Shown here: in pieces, positions 46,030-58,009 of the stretch
How the letters are laid out: each line of letters begins with the position of its first letter
Numbering within the stretch: position 1 is the first letter of the stretch
DNA from: JADJXM01 sp937967285
Lineage (GTDB): Bacteria > Acidobacteriota > Blastocatellia > RBC074
NCBI GenBank assembly: GCA_050249535.1
Contig: JBFWQI010000012.1
Location: 1-64,000 of the forward strand
DNA: 64,000 bases
Direction of reading: 5' to 3'
Notes under the pieces: generated by a model
Databases searched by the model: none
Told to the model about the DNA's origin: nothing
Seen by the model: the letters and a program-made list of their open reading frames with translations, nothing else
Made by a program: the position numbers and the translations under genes

Positions 46030-47841
46030 CTATGCACCGGGCTTCTTCCTGGGAATGATCCCATTAGTTTTGAGGGTATTGAGGCTTATACCCATCTGCC
46101 TGCAGATCTCCCTATCAGTCACTTTCTGACTGGTTTTTGCAAGGTGAGACTTAATCAAATGATAGTGGGCTTTCAGTAACTCACTGTATAAATCGTTGGA
46201 TTTCTTGTTAACATCGATCTCGAAGTATGTGCGGCGGAGCGGGATCCGTTGGACGAGGCGTTCGGCCAGCCCATGAAGCCAGTTCGACTCCACCAGCGGG
46301 CTGATCTCCGTCTCCCAGGTCTTGATTAGTCTCTCGGCGAGCTCGAAATCTCCCCCCTCTACAGCTAGTTGGCAGCGGATCAGCGCAATTGCTCCACGAT
46401 TATGCAGATTGTTCATCTCGCCAAAAGTCGGATGCTTGTTGACGCTGCTGTTCAACTTCTCAGCCTGATCGAGACAATCCTCTGCCTTCATACGAGCTTG
46501 CTTGTTTCCCGTCAGACTGAAGATTCTTAGGCTCACTTCGGCGGCAACATAGTATGCCTGAACCAGTTCGAACCGGTAATCCTCCAGTCTTCGAAACCCC
46601 TTGATTGCTGCTTCAGCATACTTTTCACCCATTCGTAGCATATCCCTGCCAGATTGGATGTGCGTTCCGTGATCAAAGCGGTGACAGACGCAGATGGCAT
46701 TGAGCGTTTTGGCTCGAAACTCCCAATAACCTTCGCCTTTCACCATTCGAGACATCTCATGGATAGCATTCTCGGCTCGTTCAAAGTCTCTCAAGTAAAT
46801 CCTGGTTAGGATCAGCTCGAACTTGGCCATCTGTCTTTCCCTGATGATCCCCAGTTCGCTCAGTGTCTCATCCGCCTGTTCAAGTATCTTATCCAGAATC
46901 TTCAGTTTCTCCTGATCTGTTGTCATAGCGCGCCTCACAGCGGCTGTCATGTATTGAATTTCTGCCTTTATCCTGCGATCACTGCAATTATGAATGATGA
47001 ACCAACTTGCTGTGATCATACGGCGGCTATATGAAAGCTGTCCCTGCAGATAAGCCAGAAAAGCAAGTTGCAGCAGGGTTTGCGCGGCCAGGTACGACGA
47101 ATGCAGAAATTCCTTGGTCGCTACCGGGTCTCCAGGGTCGCCATGGCGCTTTTCCAGTCGTTTTCTGGCCAGTTTCAGACACTCGGTGAAGTTGATTTCA
47201 GCCTCGTTGAAATTTAGTCCGCGAGCCCGCTCCGCCCTCCCTTTTTGATAAAGGATTTCGGCTTTGAGTGAATAATTGCTGTTATAGGTATCCGATTTGA
47301 GCACGTAATCGGCAATTTTAACCAGTTTGTCGAGTTGATAGATCAGCTCATTGAGTTCCTTGCCGGTGCTTTCATTGAGCTGATATGTCTCGGTGGTACG
47401 TGACAGGATGTACCGGATCGCGCAGCGTAACAGACGCAGTTTGTTAATCCTCTCCTGCTCAGGAAAACTGATGAGATCGGTGTTCATCACCAGTGACGAA
47501 ACTGAATCGAGGAGGCTGTCGATCTCCACTCTGTCAAATGGTTGAATACGTTCCAGAAAAAGTGGTCGTTTGGCAAGGAACTCACGTATCACAGCTGCGG
47601 ACTTAAACCAGAAAACTGCTTCGGTGAGGTGTTTCCCGTCAGGCCACATCCTCAGATCCGGGAAATCCAGTTCACTGGCATCGCGAGCGATGATATCAAT
47701 AAGTTCAATGAGCCGTGGGTTATCGACCAGCCGATCTCCGTTGCGCATATCGAAATCTCCGCACCTGACCAGCGTTATCACTTCTTCCAATTCATCAAAC
47801 GGCAATGAAGGTAATCTCGTATTGATTTGATCCTTGTACAT
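46030..47841 (-). CDS. Large helical-repeat protein with C-terminal helix-turn-helix
   Basis: A soluble protein of about 603 residues, not recognised as a named family. Residues about 110-540 are almost entirely amphipathic helices in TPR-like pairs (YQKGRAERARGLNFNEAEIN, AYYVAAEVSLRIFS), resembling the sensor solenoids of MalT-type or RRNPP-type regulators. The C-terminus (about 555-603) contains VTDREICRQMGISLNTLKTNG, which reads as a helix-turn-helix followed by a basic tail. The gene is visibly AT-richer than its neighbours, suggesting transfer. An in-frame TTG at 47856 is an alternative start. It is divergent from a small membrane-protein gene it may control. Confidence 0.45.
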   Translation of the reverse strand: MYKDQINTRLPSLPFDELEEVITLVRCGDFDMRNGDRLVDNPRLIELIDIIARDASELDFPDLRMWPDGKHLTEAVFWFKSAAVIREFLAKRPLFLERIQPFDRVEIDSLLDSVSSLVMNTDLISFPEQERINKLRLLRCAIRYILSRTTETYQLNESTGKELNELIYQLDKLVKIADYVLKSDTYNSNYSLKAEILYQKGRAERARGLNFNEAEINFTECLKLARKRLEKRHGDPGDPVATKEFLHSSYLAAQTLLQLAFLAYLQGQLSYSRRMITASWFIIHNCSDRRIKAEIQYMTAAVRRAMTTDQEKLKILDKILEQADETLSELGIIRERQMAKFELILTRIYLRDFERAENAIHEMSRMVKGEGYWEFRAKTLNAICVCHRFDHGTHIQSGRDMLRMGEKYAEAAIKGFRRLEDYRFELVQAYYVAAEVSLRIFSLTGNKQARMKAEDCLDQAEKLNSSVNKHPTFGEMNNLHNRGAIALIRCQLAVEGGDFELAERLIKTWETEISPLVESNWLHGLAERLVQRIPLRRTYFEIDVNKKSNDLYSELLKAHYHLIKSHLAKTSQKVTDREICRQMGISLNTLKTNGIIPRKKPGA

Positions 47842-48376
47842 AACCTGTGTTCTCAAATTTGACAGAAGCGCGGTGATTTTCGTCAGAAACTGCCATCCCT
47901 GACTGCTGAAGTTGCGAAATTTCGGCAGGGGGCGAAGCGGATCTCATACCTTGTTGATCTTTTCAAGATATTTTGATTGTAGACAGTGCTGGAAAAATGC
48001 ATGATGCAAACCATAATTAAGCGGGAATCAGCAATGACCGCAGGATGCAGGTGGAGCCCATATATAGACAAATCAACCTCACTGTTATTAACGCACGGCT
48101 TCATTTCGAATAATGAAGTGAGCGTTACCCGTCAGGTGCCGCTATGGTACCGGAGCATTTTGATCCGGTACCTGATATGAAATCGCTTGGTGCTTGGCAG
48201 AGGTAATGCTGACTGAAAATATACGAGAGGAAGATGCGCTTATCGTCGAAGGGTCAGCGACATCCTCCGCTCGTACATCCATCAACGTACCAGTACGTCT
48301 TTGGCGAGAGTTACATATCACGGTTCCACCTGATCTGCAATTCCTCTGCCGAAGATTTGCGGAAAGGAGAACGGCC
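47842..48376. other. Divergent AT-rich intergenic region of the 46-49 kb island
   Basis: About 530 bp without a convincing gene; short open frames at 47883-48104 and 47986-48180 lack ribosome-binding sites and overlap one another. A perfect stem GGTACCGGA/TCCGGTACC lies at 48146-48172. It presumably holds the promoters for both flanking genes. Confidence 0.4.
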
Positions 48377-48862
48377 ATGAGATTCACATTAATGATGATC
48401 CTGGTTATCGTGTTCTTTCTGTTCTGTCTTGGGGTTATTGAGGATCCTCCGAATTCAGGACAGACGGAATCGAACCCGGCGGTTGATGTGCCGCTGGAGA
48501 CTGAAGGTGTTATCAGGTCACCGTATCTGCCGCGATTCGCAAGCGGTGAGACTGGTGAAACTGATGACACACCGCGTGATATCGCTTATGCGAGTGGTTA
48601 CTGGGTGCGCTGGGCGCAGCGAGATCTGGGAATCATCCTGAGAAGGGGCGCTTCCGGGGTCTACCGGTTCGCCTCAGGCTATGGTGACGCTAACAGTAGG
48701 ATCCGGGAATCGGAGAATGCCGAACCCGAAAACAACTCACCTCCTTATCCCGTCCAGAATAATGCCCCCATTCCTGGTATGAATAGAAATGAACGGGAAA
48801 TCATCAATGAAGAGGTGGGAGACAATGAGAATTATGAAAATTCACCGCAGAAGAATCGGTAA
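48377..48862 (+). CDS. Small single-span membrane or exported protein of unknown function
   Basis: A 161-residue protein. An N-terminal hydrophobic segment (about 5-20, LMMILVIVFFLFCLG) is followed by a polar, Asn/Glu/Pro-rich region with no recognised domain; tyrosine-rich words (IAYASGYWVRW, GVYRFASGYGD) stand near the middle. AAGGAG lies 8 bases before the ATG at 48377; the frame continues to 48194 but that part has no such signal. It shares the AT-richer composition of the divergent regulator-like gene and ends before a good terminator. Confidence 0.5.
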   Translation: MRFTLMMILVIVFFLFCLGVIEDPPNSGQTESNPAVDVPLETEGVIRSPYLPRFASGETGETDDTPRDIAYASGYWVRWAQRDLGIILRRGASGVYRFASGYGDANSRIRESENAEPENNSPPYPVQNNAPIPGMNRNEREIINEEVGDNENYENSPQKNR

Positions 48863-48882
48863 AATATTCTGCGGGAAAACCT

Positions 48883-48920
48883 ACGGGCTGGCGCGGCCCA
48901 GGCTGCGTCAGCCCGTTTTT
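48883..48920 (+). terminator. Rho-independent terminator
   Basis: ACGGGCTGGCGC (48883-48894) pairs with GCGTCAGCCCGT (48905-48916) with one mismatch, followed by TTTTTA. It lies 20 bases after the small membrane-protein gene and also separates it from the convergent PLP-enzyme gene. Confidence 0.65.
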
Positions 48921-48947
48921 ATCGCTCGTGCACTTGTGGTCCCGGGT

Positions 48948-50153
48948 TCAACCCGTGAAGCACTCCTTCAGCCGACGAGCGACGATCTCGGCCTCGCCGG
49001 GCTGCATCTGCCAGACTCCGACAGAGACGGACTGCTTCTCCTCCTTCGCCGGACTCGATCCCGGAACGATCTCGATTGACGGTTCGCCATCGCGGAGCCG
49101 TTTCTTCAGTTCATCCGCAGTCAGATTGAGATCGGACTTGCTCCACTTCAATCGTACGTGAGGGACGTGGTTGGCGATTTCAGGCACGTAGATTTCGGCC
49201 TGGACAGCCCTGTTCGCCGAAGCGCCCTTCGAGATCAGCTGAGCGCGTCGTTCCCATTCCTTCCATTCCGCTCCGGCATCCCGTTTGAGGTACATTTCGA
49301 CGGCGACCATCATGCCGAGGATCTCTTCCTTGTTGACCTTCATTCCGCGACCGATAGTGTCGCCGTTGGGCGAGCAGTTGAGCCGCGCCGCTTCGATCAG
49401 ATCGCGACGGCCGAGCAGCAGTCCGGCGCTCTGAGGTCCGCGCAGTCCCTTGCCGCCGGAAAATGTCACCAGATCGAATCCCATCTTGTTGTACTTCGAC
49501 AGGTTCTCGGTCGGAGGAACGTCGGCCGCGGCGTCGTTGAATGTCGGGATGTTGTATTTCATGCCGAGTTCCAGGAATTCATCGATTCGAATTTTCCCCC
49601 GCGGGTCGGCGTCGTTGAAGAAGAGCATCATCGCTGTCTTCGGGCCGACGACCCGTTCGAAGTCCTCGCGTGTTTCGACTTCGATCATTTTGATGCCGCA
49701 GTTTCGGACGGCGTGGTCATAGCCGTAGCGGTGCGATTTCTGAATGATGACCTCACTCTTCATTTCAGTTCCCGAGAGGTCCGGGATGCGTTTTATCCAG
49801 TCGGGGTTCTTGCCGGTGATGCAGGCGGCGGTCCCGACCGTCAGCGCGGCGGCGGCTCCGGACGTGATCATGGCGGCATCGACGCCGATCATCTCGGCGA
49901 TGCGTTTACCGGCGGCTTCCTGCAGATCGTTGAGCGAAACGAAGGATTTCGATGCGTAATTGATCGCCTCGACGACTTCGGGGCGCATGAGCGATGCAGT
50001 CATGACGGTGTAGGTCCCCGCCGCATTGATGAACGGCTTGACGCCGAGCTCCCTGAAATAATCGCGTTTCGCCGGGGCGGCTTTTGCGCCGATTGCTCCG
50101 CCGATGAATGGAATGCTGGTGAGCGCATGTAGAAAGTTGCGTCTGTTGGGCAT
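48948..50153 (-). CDS. Tat-type SelA-like PLP-dependent enzyme
   Basis: A 401-residue fold-type I PLP enzyme of the SelA-related group that includes D-glucosaminate-6-phosphate ammonia-lyase-type proteins. The PLP lysine is Lys235 in TFSGGKGLRGPQSAG, with Asp207 (NIPTFNDAAAD) for the pyridine nitrogen and SGAAAALT for the phosphate. NRRNFLHALTSIPFIGGAIG is a twin-arginine signal, so the folded holoenzyme should be exported. Members catalyse deamination or racemisation of amino compounds. The gene is divergent from a Tat-type RidA gene, whose family clears the reactive enamines and imines such enzymes release. Exact substrate unknown. Confidence 0.8.
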   Translation of the reverse strand: MPNRRNFLHALTSIPFIGGAIGAKAAPAKRDYFRELGVKPFINAAGTYTVMTASLMRPEVVEAINYASKSFVSLNDLQEAAGKRIAEMIGVDAAMITSGAAAALTVGTAACITGKNPDWIKRIPDLSGTEMKSEVIIQKSHRYGYDHAVRNCGIKMIEVETREDFERVVGPKTAMMLFFNDADPRGKIRIDEFLELGMKYNIPTFNDAAADVPPTENLSKYNKMGFDLVTFSGGKGLRGPQSAGLLLGRRDLIEAARLNCSPNGDTIGRGMKVNKEEILGMMVAVEMYLKRDAGAEWKEWERRAQLISKGASANRAVQAEIYVPEIANHVPHVRLKWSKSDLNLTADELKKRLRDGEPSIEIVPGSSPAKEEKQSVSVGVWQMQPGEAEIVARRLKECFTG

Positions 50154-50348
50154 GGGGAGACCTTTCTGTGTTGTGGATTTACGCCTGAAACATACTCCCG
50201 GGTATTTTCATCGTCAAGATGGTTTATGCTGCTCAGGCCATTCAAGAAATGCACGCGAGGCCGTATAATTCGCGCCAACAGGGATTATCAGGCGCCGGGA
50301 CACGGCGGAATGTCGAACATCAAACAGCAGATAACAGAGGAGAGGATA

Positions 50349-50813
50349 ATGAATCCGCAACGCAGAAAGATTTTGAAGGCGGCGGCAATCACAGCGGTCG
50401 CGGCGCCGGCAGCCGGGGCTACCGCTTCGCAGAAAGAAGGTAAGAAGGTCCATTATCCGGGCGGAAAGAAGCCGGAGCGGAAGCCCGGGGCGCAGCCGCC
50501 GCTCTTTTCGGGCGCAGTTTCGTACGGCAATATGCTCTTCATCGCCGGCAAGGGGGCGCACTTTCAGGGCGATATCAAGGCCCACACGAAACACGTGCTC
50601 GACGAGATCGAAAAGGAGCTGGTCAATGCCGGGTCCTCGATGGACAAAGTGCTCAAATGCAACGTCTATCTCGCCGACGGCAAGGACTATCAGGCGATGA
50701 ACGAGGTTTTTCGCGGGCGTTTCGGAGACGAGCCCCCGGTCCGGACTACGATAGCGGCTGCCTGGATTCCGGGCGATTCGCTGGTCGAGATCGACGTCAT
50801 CGCATACATCTGA
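50349..50813 (+). CDS. Tat-type RidA-family protein
   Basis: A 154-residue protein. QRRKILKAAAITAVAAPAAG is a twin-arginine signal; the rest (about 45-154) is a RidA/YjgF domain (SGAVSYGNMLFIAGKGAH, LVNAGSSMDKVLKCNVYL, PPVRTTIAAAWIPGDSLVEID). The catalytic arginine of active imine deaminases can be placed in PPVRTTI. RidA normally acts in the cytoplasm on 2-aminoacrylate-type intermediates, so an exported copy beside an exported PLP enzyme is unusual. GAGGAGAGGATA gives the start at 50349. It is 9 bp upstream of the DUF362 gene. Confidence 0.85.
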   Translation: MNPQRRKILKAAAITAVAAPAAGATASQKEGKKVHYPGGKKPERKPGAQPPLFSGAVSYGNMLFIAGKGAHFQGDIKAHTKHVLDEIEKELVNAGSSMDKVLKCNVYLADGKDYQAMNEVFRGRFGDEPPVRTTIAAAWIPGDSLVEIDVIAYI

Positions 50814-50822
50814 GCAATTGAT

Positions 50823-51973
<1,151 letters not shown>

Positions 51974-51977
<4 letters not shown>

Positions 51978-52957
51978 TCCGCGGGCTCGCCGCTGCGTGT
52001 GTGCTCGCGATCGGCCTGGCGGCAGGCTCCCAGGCCGTGCGGTCCGCAACGGCCGGGCCGCTGATCTACTGGACTCGGGGAACCGATACCGCGCCAGCGC
52101 TGAGAGCCGCCGGGATCGACCGGTTCGCTGTTCCCGAACAGCAGGCGCCGGCATGGCACGAGCTCGGCTTCGATGTCACAGCGATATCTTCACTGGAGCT
52201 CACCCAACGCCTGAAGCTGGTTGCGCCGCGAATCGCCGGACGGGCCAATGTCGCGTCGGCGACGCGCAGGCCGTGGATAGACGCCAACGGCTGGCAGTTC
52301 ATTCGACATCCCGGGGCAAAGTTTCAGTACGAACTCCCGCCGGGCAGAGCGCTCCCGGCCATCGCCGAATCGCACGCATGGGGCGCAGATGCGCTGCTCA
52401 GGATCGATCCGGCGGATCTCGACGATGCCGGCCGGATGCTCGCCTTCATCAGTCGCCTGCCGCGCAATGATCTTCCTGCCGTAGCGGATATCGGCCTGAT
52501 CGACAACGGTTCACCGCAGATCGACGAAGTTCTCAACCTCTTCGTCCGGCGAAATCTGCTCTTTTCCCTGATAAAGAGCCCGTCACCGCGATACCGTCTC
52601 AACATCCGCATCGGTTCGAAGGAGTTTCCGGAATCGGCCGCCGCCGACCCTAACGAGTTCGCGCTCGAAGTCCGGCGCAAACTCGGCGACGAAAACCGCA
52701 GCCTGCGAGTTTACGGCACCGAAACCGTCCTCTGCCGCCTGACCGGAGACGGCGCTAAAGCCCGTATCTTCCTGATCAATTACTCAGGACGGGACGCCGA
52801 CAGCCTCCGCATTAAGTTACGTGGAGTTTTCCGGCAATCCCGTATCCATGCTTTCGGCGTCGAGAACGCCGCTCTTGAAGATGTTGTGAATATCGACGGA
52901 TCGACAGAATTTTCGATCTCGCGACTCGGCTGGTATGCCGTTATCGATCTGGAATGA
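51974..52957 (+). CDS. Exported protein of unknown function
   Basis: A 327-residue protein with a Sec-type signal peptide (about 1-22). The mature part looks like an alpha/beta protein (PLIYWTRGTDTAPALRAAGI, FDVTAISSLEL, WGADALLRIDPADL) ending in a beta-rich domain (about 235-327). It is not recognised. It overlaps the DUF362 gene by 4 bp, so it belongs to the RidA-DUF362 transcript. Confidence 0.55.
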
Positions 52958-52989
52958 CTGGCTCGATAGGTGGCGGCTAATCCCGTTGA

Positions 52990-53101
52990 AAAGTTGCCAG
53001 TTTCCAGTTGCCAGTTTCCAGTATTATTTTTTGAGGTGAGTTTTTACCAAAATTTGACCTTACATGCAGACACCGATGTCAGGTTACCAACTGGCAACTT
53101 T
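52990..53101. repeat. Hairpin repeat of the TTTCCAGTTGCCAG class
   Basis: The left arm (52990-53022) holds AAGTTGCCAGTTTCCAGTTG; the shorter right arm AACTGGCAACTT (53089-53100) pairs with its start. The loop is AT-rich. No GTAA-type ends or duplications are seen. It separates two convergent genes. Confidence 0.65.
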
Positions 53102-53122
53102 AACCCTCCTACGATTCCGGTT

Positions 53123-54097
53123 CTATTTCTCTAATCGCATCACTCTCCATTTTCCGCCTTCGACAGGCAGGTAGATGAATGCCGATTCGGCGGCCGTTCG
53201 AGCGAACAACTCACGACTGCGCCGGGGACCCAGAACGTAGTAGACGTTGTCCAGTGCATCGCCGTCGACGCCGGTCGGTGAGATGACCGCGACGCTCAGC
53301 ACGCCCTCTGCGGGGCGGCCGGTGCGCGGATCGAAGATGTGAGAATATTTGCGGCCGTTGAATTCGAAGAATTTTTCGTAATTTCCCGAGACCGACAAAG
53401 CCCGATCGTTGAGCCTGACGTTTGCGGCAGTGCTGTTCCGGTCGAGCGGATCGAGCAGGGCGACTTCCCAGCCCGTCGAGCCGGCCGGCGCGCCCATGCC
53501 GTAGATGGTGCTTCCGCAGCCGTTGACCAGTGCGTTTCTGATGCCGTTTCTTCTGAGAACGTCGACAGCTCGATCGACGGCGTATCCCTTGGCGATTCCG
53601 CCGAGATCCAGTTCAATCCCGCTGACATCGAACCTGATCGTCTTCGCGGTGCGATCGGCGATCACGTGCCGGAAGCCGGTCTTCCCGAGTGCTGACCGGA
53701 TCGAGGCCGGATCCGGCATCCGGCCTTCGCCCCGGAAGAATCCCCAGGTCTTCATCAGCGCTCCGACAGTGACATCGAACGCCCCATCCGAGACGGCGCT
53801 GTAATCGAGACTGGTGGCGAGCAGGTCGAACAGTTCCGGATCGACGCTCAGAGGACCGTGCCGGGCTTCGCGATTGATCCGCGAGAGCTCACTGTCCCGC
53901 CTGTAGTTGCTCATCAACCTGTCGATGCGGTCGATCTCGGCGAAAGCCTGATCGGCGATCCGATCGCGCGGTCTCTCCTCCTGCCCCTCGATGACGATCG
54001 TCCACGTGCAGGCCATCGAAACGCGGCTCTCCTCGAATCTCCGGCCGTCGGACTGAACCGGCAGCAGCGCGAAAAGGATCAGGGCGAACCACCTCAT
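53123..54097 (-). CDS. apbE: Exported FAD:protein FMN transferase (ApbE)
   Basis: A 324-residue protein with a short signal peptide (about 1-17). GALMKTWGFF, IELDLGGIAKGYAVDRA and SGNYEKFFEFNGRKYSHIFD followed by PRTGRPA are diagnostic of ApbE. The enzyme attaches FMN covalently to Ser/Thr of partner proteins in the periplasm. No FMN-binding-domain protein, Rnf or Nqr subunit is recognised in the window. Its start is 1 bp after the upstream amidohydrolase stop, so the genes are co-transcribed; the link in function is unclear. Confidence 0.9.
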   Translation of the reverse strand: MRWFALILFALLPVQSDGRRFEESRVSMACTWTIVIEGQEERPRDRIADQAFAEIDRIDRLMSNYRRDSELSRINREARHGPLSVDPELFDLLATSLDYSAVSDGAFDVTVGALMKTWGFFRGEGRMPDPASIRSALGKTGFRHVIADRTAKTIRFDVSGIELDLGGIAKGYAVDRAVDVLRRNGIRNALVNGCGSTIYGMGAPAGSTGWEVALLDPLDRNSTAANVRLNDRALSVSGNYEKFFEFNGRKYSHIFDPRTGRPAEGVLSVAVISPTGVDGDALDNVYYVLGPRRSRELFARTAAESAFIYLPVEGGKWRVMRLEK

Positions 54098-54098
54098 C

Positions 54099-55325
54099 TC
54101 ACTTGCCGTCCCACGGATCGCTGCCCCGGCCGTTGAGATCCCACATCACCGCGCCTCCGGCGACGGTCATCTCGCACGACAGTTTCCGGTCTCCCTTGCG
54201 GACCATTTTGTCGGAATCGATGAATCCGAAATCGCCGCGTTCAAGGCGCAGCAGCGCGATGTCCGCGACCGCGCCGACCGTCAGATGCCCGTACTTTTCA
54301 CGCCGGATCTCTTTCGCCGGATTCCACGTGCTCTTCAGGATAACTTCTTCAAGCGGCATTCCCAGATTCATGAACTTCGACATCACGTTGACGATGTCCT
54401 TCATGCCGGCGTTCATGCTGCCGGTGTGCAGGTCAGTCGAGATCGAATCGGGGATGAAGCCCTGCTCCATCGAGGGAACCGCGTAGCGCCAGATGAAACT
54501 GCCTGCTCCGTGCCCGACATCGAAGACGACACCGCGTTTTTTCGCCTCGAAGAGGTACGGCCTGACCCTGCCTTTCTCGTCGATGGTCGGATCGAACTTG
54601 CGGTACATGTGCGTGTAGATGTCTCCGGGCCGCATTTTTTTGAGGTAGAACTCGGAGTGCGGGCGCTCCGGCACGACCTGGCCGTAATCGACCATGACCG
54701 GAAGGCCGGCGGTTCTGCCGGCTTCGAGCACGCGATCGACGGCCGACCAGTCCGGACCGGCATAATGCGCGGTCTTGAAGCCGACGACCGTATCGCGATG
54801 CTTCGCCGCCATCTCGGCCGCGGGTTTCGGATCCATGTCGTTGACGTCCTGCTCGAGCTTACCGCCTCCCATGCCGTTGCCGACGATATTGATGAAGGCG
54901 AAGATCCGCGTCTTCGCGCGGTCGATCACGCGCTGCTTGAAGTCCTCGAAGTTCCGCCATCCCGACGTCCCGGCATCCGCCATGGTCGTTGTGCAGGCGC
55001 GAAAACTGAAATTGTCGGGATAGACGCTCTGATCGCCGGTCAGCGCTTTCATCCCGGTGCCGGCATAAACGTGAACGTGAATGTCGACCAGGCCCGGGGT
55101 CACGTATAATCCGGCGGCATCGACGACTCTCGCCGCGTCTGACGCCGGAATGTTCTTTGCGACAGCCGCTATCAGCCCTTTCGAGACAGCTACATCCCGG
55201 ACTTCGTTGATCCCGTTCTTCGGGTCGATGACGTGCCCGCCTTTGATCAGCAGGTCGTACTTCGGCTGAATTGCGGCGAACGAAACAAGTATCGTGAATA
55301 TCGTCAGAACGATCAGTCTGGTCAT
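54099..55325 (-). CDS. Exported amidohydrolase/deacetylase-family metallohydrolase
   Basis: A 408-residue amidohydrolase with a Sec signal peptide (about 1-18). Metal ligands are visible in GLVDIHVHVYAG, the GFKTAHYAGP lysine, VFDVGHGAGSF and ISTDLHTGSM. It belongs to the group of the Enterococcus EF_0837-type amidohydrolases, which are typically encoded beside a SelA-like PLP enzyme; here such an enzyme lies 4 kb away. The likely reaction is removal of an acyl group from an N-acyl amino compound. It sits 13 bp after the RraA-like gene and 1 bp before apbE. Confidence 0.75.
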   Translation of the reverse strand: MTRLIVLTIFTILVSFAAIQPKYDLLIKGGHVIDPKNGINEVRDVAVSKGLIAAVAKNIPASDAARVVDAAGLYVTPGLVDIHVHVYAGTGMKALTGDQSVYPDNFSFRACTTTMADAGTSGWRNFEDFKQRVIDRAKTRIFAFINIVGNGMGGGKLEQDVNDMDPKPAAEMAAKHRDTVVGFKTAHYAGPDWSAVDRVLEAGRTAGLPVMVDYGQVVPERPHSEFYLKKMRPGDIYTHMYRKFDPTIDEKGRVRPYLFEAKKRGVVFDVGHGAGSFIWRYAVPSMEQGFIPDSISTDLHTGSMNAGMKDIVNVMSKFMNLGMPLEEVILKSTWNPAKEIRREKYGHLTVGAVADIALLRLERGDFGFIDSDKMVRKGDRKLSCEMTVAGGAVMWDLNGRGSDPWDGK

Positions 55326-55338
55326 GGCGCCTCCCGGG

Positions 55339-56235
55339 TCAGTTCTTCTTCTTCCATTCCTCGAACCGTTTCTGCAGTTCGGGGCTCAGTTGAGGATAAA
55401 TATCGCGAGTCCGGTATTTCCCGGTTCGGATCAGCTCGCGCTTGAAGTTCTCGGACTGGACGGTCGCCTCGGCGGATCTGATGACGTCGTCGGCGATCTG
55501 CGGAGGGAAGAAGAGCACTCCCTCCTCGTCCCCGACGACAACATCGCCCGGCAGAACGGTGACGTTTCCGATCCGCACCGGAGCGTTCCACTCGACTCCC
55601 ACCTGATCGGCCATCGCGGAGGCGTGAGCGCCGACGTAATAGATCGGGAAATCCTTCATCCTCAGGAATTCGTTGAGATCCCGCGTGCCGCCGTCGACGA
55701 CCACTCCGCGCACGCCGCGAACCTGCATCCCGAGGCCGGTCACGTCGCCCAGAAATGTCGCACGGTCGACAGCGCCTCCGAGCTCGACGACGATTACATC
55801 GCCCGCGCGAGCGTCCTCACCGGCCCGCACGTTGTACTGATAATCCCAGTCGCCCTCTTTGGCAATCTGTTTTACCCCGGCATCAAGATCGGGCCTGACC
55901 GGCAGATACCGCATCGTCAGCGCGCGTCCGACCAGTCTGACGTCCGGCTGCGTCAACCGGAAGTGATTGGCGAAACACTGCGTATATCCCTTGTTCTGGA
56001 CGCCCGCCCAGAGCGCTTCCATCGGCAGTTGCCGGATCTTGTCGAGCTGCGCATCGGTGACGGGCTTCCGCTCGCTTTTGAGCACGTCCATCAGCGGAGT
56101 CCAGGTATCGCGCTGCGCCCGCAGCCCCGACGGCACCTGCACCTGCGATTGGGATGTGAAATGCCAGGTCGAAATGCCGATCGACAAGACTGTCAGGCAG
56201 AGGGTCATCAACATGATTTTCGTCATACGCCGCAT
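55339..56235 (-). CDS. Exported RraA-fold protein (aldolase/decarboxylase-like)
   Basis: A 298-residue protein with an N-terminal signal anchor (about 5-28). The RraA/HMG-aldolase core is visible: GDVIVVELGG, GMQVRGVRGVVVDGGTRDLN (the Gly-Gly-x-Arg-Asp substrate/metal motif), and VLPGDVVVGDEEGVLFFP. Enzymes of this fold cleave 4-hydroxy-2-oxoglutarate-type substrates or decarboxylate oxaloacetate; RraA itself inhibits RNase E. An exported location excludes RNase E control and suggests catabolism. GAGGAG precedes the start. It lies between the permease and the amidohydrolase genes. Confidence 0.75.
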   Translation of the reverse strand: MRRMTKIMLMTLCLTVLSIGISTWHFTSQSQVQVPSGLRAQRDTWTPLMDVLKSERKPVTDAQLDKIRQLPMEALWAGVQNKGYTQCFANHFRLTQPDVRLVGRALTMRYLPVRPDLDAGVKQIAKEGDWDYQYNVRAGEDARAGDVIVVELGGAVDRATFLGDVTGLGMQVRGVRGVVVDGGTRDLNEFLRMKDFPIYYVGAHASAMADQVGVEWNAPVRIGNVTVLPGDVVVGDEEGVLFFPPQIADDVIRSAEATVQSENFKRELIRTGKYRTRDIYPQLSPELQKRFEEWKKKN

Positions 56236-56251
56236 ATCATTTTCTCCTCAG

Positions 56252-57979
<1,728 letters not shown>

Positions 57980-58009
<30 letters not shown>

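Noticed and set aside
47883..48180. Short open frames on both strands in the gap before the small membrane-protein gene
   Set aside because: They overlap each other, lack ribosome-binding sites and show no recognisable protein features.
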